Shown one piece after another: positions 35,988-36,314 of a stretch of DNA of 36,314 nt. Origin of the DNA: a virus. A program made the translations under genes and the position numbers. Position 1 is the first letter of the stretch. Each line of letters starts with the position of its first letter. The notes below the pieces were generated by a model, which made no database searches, was not told the origin of the DNA, and saw nothing but the letters and a program-made list of their open reading frames with translations. The stretch spans positions 1-36,314 of the IMG/VR virus record IMGVR_UViG_3300032163_000059. The stretch is one strand, 5' to 3'.

Positions 35988-36187
35988 GATTAAATTCCTT
36001 TAAAGGTTGATTTGAGTTTCAGCCTTCAGGGTGTCCGGCAACCGGGCCTGCTACGTTCTTAATGCTGGCCTCTGAGCATTAAGCTGCGAGCTTTAAGGGT
36101 GTCCGTGTGCTATCACGGGCCTATTGATGTTGGTATTGTGTTGCAGATGTGTAGACAGTTTCCTGACTAAATCATGATTTATGCGCT
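35988..36187 (-). promoter_or_regulatory. Structured leader upstream of the capsid gene
   Basis: 200 bases without a gene. It contains the 9-bp perfect hairpin CTTAATGCT/AGCATTAAG (36058..36083), two smaller hairpins each joined to the direct repeat GGGTGTCCG (near 36029 and 36097), the 14-bp perfect palindrome TAAATCATGATTTA (36168..36181) and copy C of AGTCAGGAAAC (36158..36168). It probably holds the promoter and RNA control signals of the capsid unit. Confidence 0.6.
36158..36168 (-). promoter_or_regulatory. AGTCAGGAAAC element copy C, upstream of capsid
   Basis: Reads AGTCAGGAAACTGTCTACA on the minus strand, 18 of 19 identical to copy A at 7120. It is not within a long open frame here. 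It abuts the palindrome TAAATCATGATTTA. Confidence 0.45.
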
Positions 36188-36314
36188 ATCACCGCCAGGT
36201 GTTTGGTCTGCGTCCAAAAGCGAAGCCTTTGAGTGTTCTGAGGTGATGCAGTGTTGCTGTGGCGCTGTACGTCACACCGCTTGACCAGGCAGCACCAGCA
36301 AACGCCACGCCGCC
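36188..36314. repeat. Right copy of the 127-bp terminal repeat
   Basis: Identical to 1..127; see the left copy. Any feature here duplicates the 3' end of the LamG-like gene. Confidence 0.95.

Noticed and set aside
1-36314. tRNA genes, integrase, phage RNA polymerase
   Set aside because: Read-through of both strands showed no convincing tRNA cloverleaf and no protein with integrase or single-subunit polymerase motifs; a dedicated tRNA scan was not possible here.

Overview
The window is a complete, circularly assembled tailed-phage genome. The first 127 bases recur exactly as the last 127 (1..127 = 36188..36314), so the unique circle is 36,187 bp and the break point is an assembly artefact inside a tail-type gene. 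The structural set is podovirus-like: a T7-type portal of about 535 residues, an acidic scaffold, a capsid protein of 288 residues, gp11/gp12-like tail tube proteins, internal virion proteins of 150, 516 and 1133 residues, a short tail fibre and a T7-like large terminase. No phage RNA polymerase, DNA polymerase, integrase or CI-size repressor is visible. The early region is lambdoid in layout: two divergent sigma70-type promoters with Cro-like operators, RecT and a YqaJ-type nuclease, NinB, and a replication gene with iterons inside it. The host is probably a Beta- or Gammaproteobacterium; this rests on the gene families and on the integron-like sites, not on any host gene.

Layout. A control region at 13801..13948 fires left and right. 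The left (minus) transcript carries two tiny membrane peptides, two small genes, recT, a yqaJ-like nuclease, six accessory genes (8290..10533), a 54-residue gene, ninB, an HNH gene and an HTH gene. The late head genes then follow on the same strand from 7054 down to 2 (small proteins, portal, scaffold, decoration or tail-type proteins, a LamG-like protein). Through the circle junction the minus strand continues with capsid, tail, ejection proteins, terminase, tail fibre and lysis genes (35987 down to 20558). The right (plus) transcript carries a Cro-like gene, an HNH gene, a replication gene with iterons, two further replication or recombination genes, and then a second accessory block (16595..20503). 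That block holds two adenine-type DNA methyltransferases, a dATP/dGTP diphosphohydrolase-like domain and two copies of an undescribed 'HPPCQ' protein.

The most notable feature is that both accessory blocks are built like integron gene-cassette arrays. Nearly every gene is followed by an imperfect inverted repeat of 60-90 bp. Each repeat begins with an RYYYAAC-type box at the end of the gene and finishes with a GTTRRRY-type box just before the next start codon, in the orientation expected of attC sites. I count nine full attC-like sites and several half sites, split between the two arrays, with no integron integrase. Several proteins end in residues translated from the attC-like sequence (HNVELTG, HNVEVTG, PNAELTG). 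One site is open through its whole length and fuses two cassettes into a single reading frame (19173..20252). Both arrays end at the same gapless, roughly 73% identical 66-bp element. This resembles a cluster of attC sites lacking an integrase (CALIN), here inside a phage and co-directional with both early operons, presumably built by a host integrase acting in trans.
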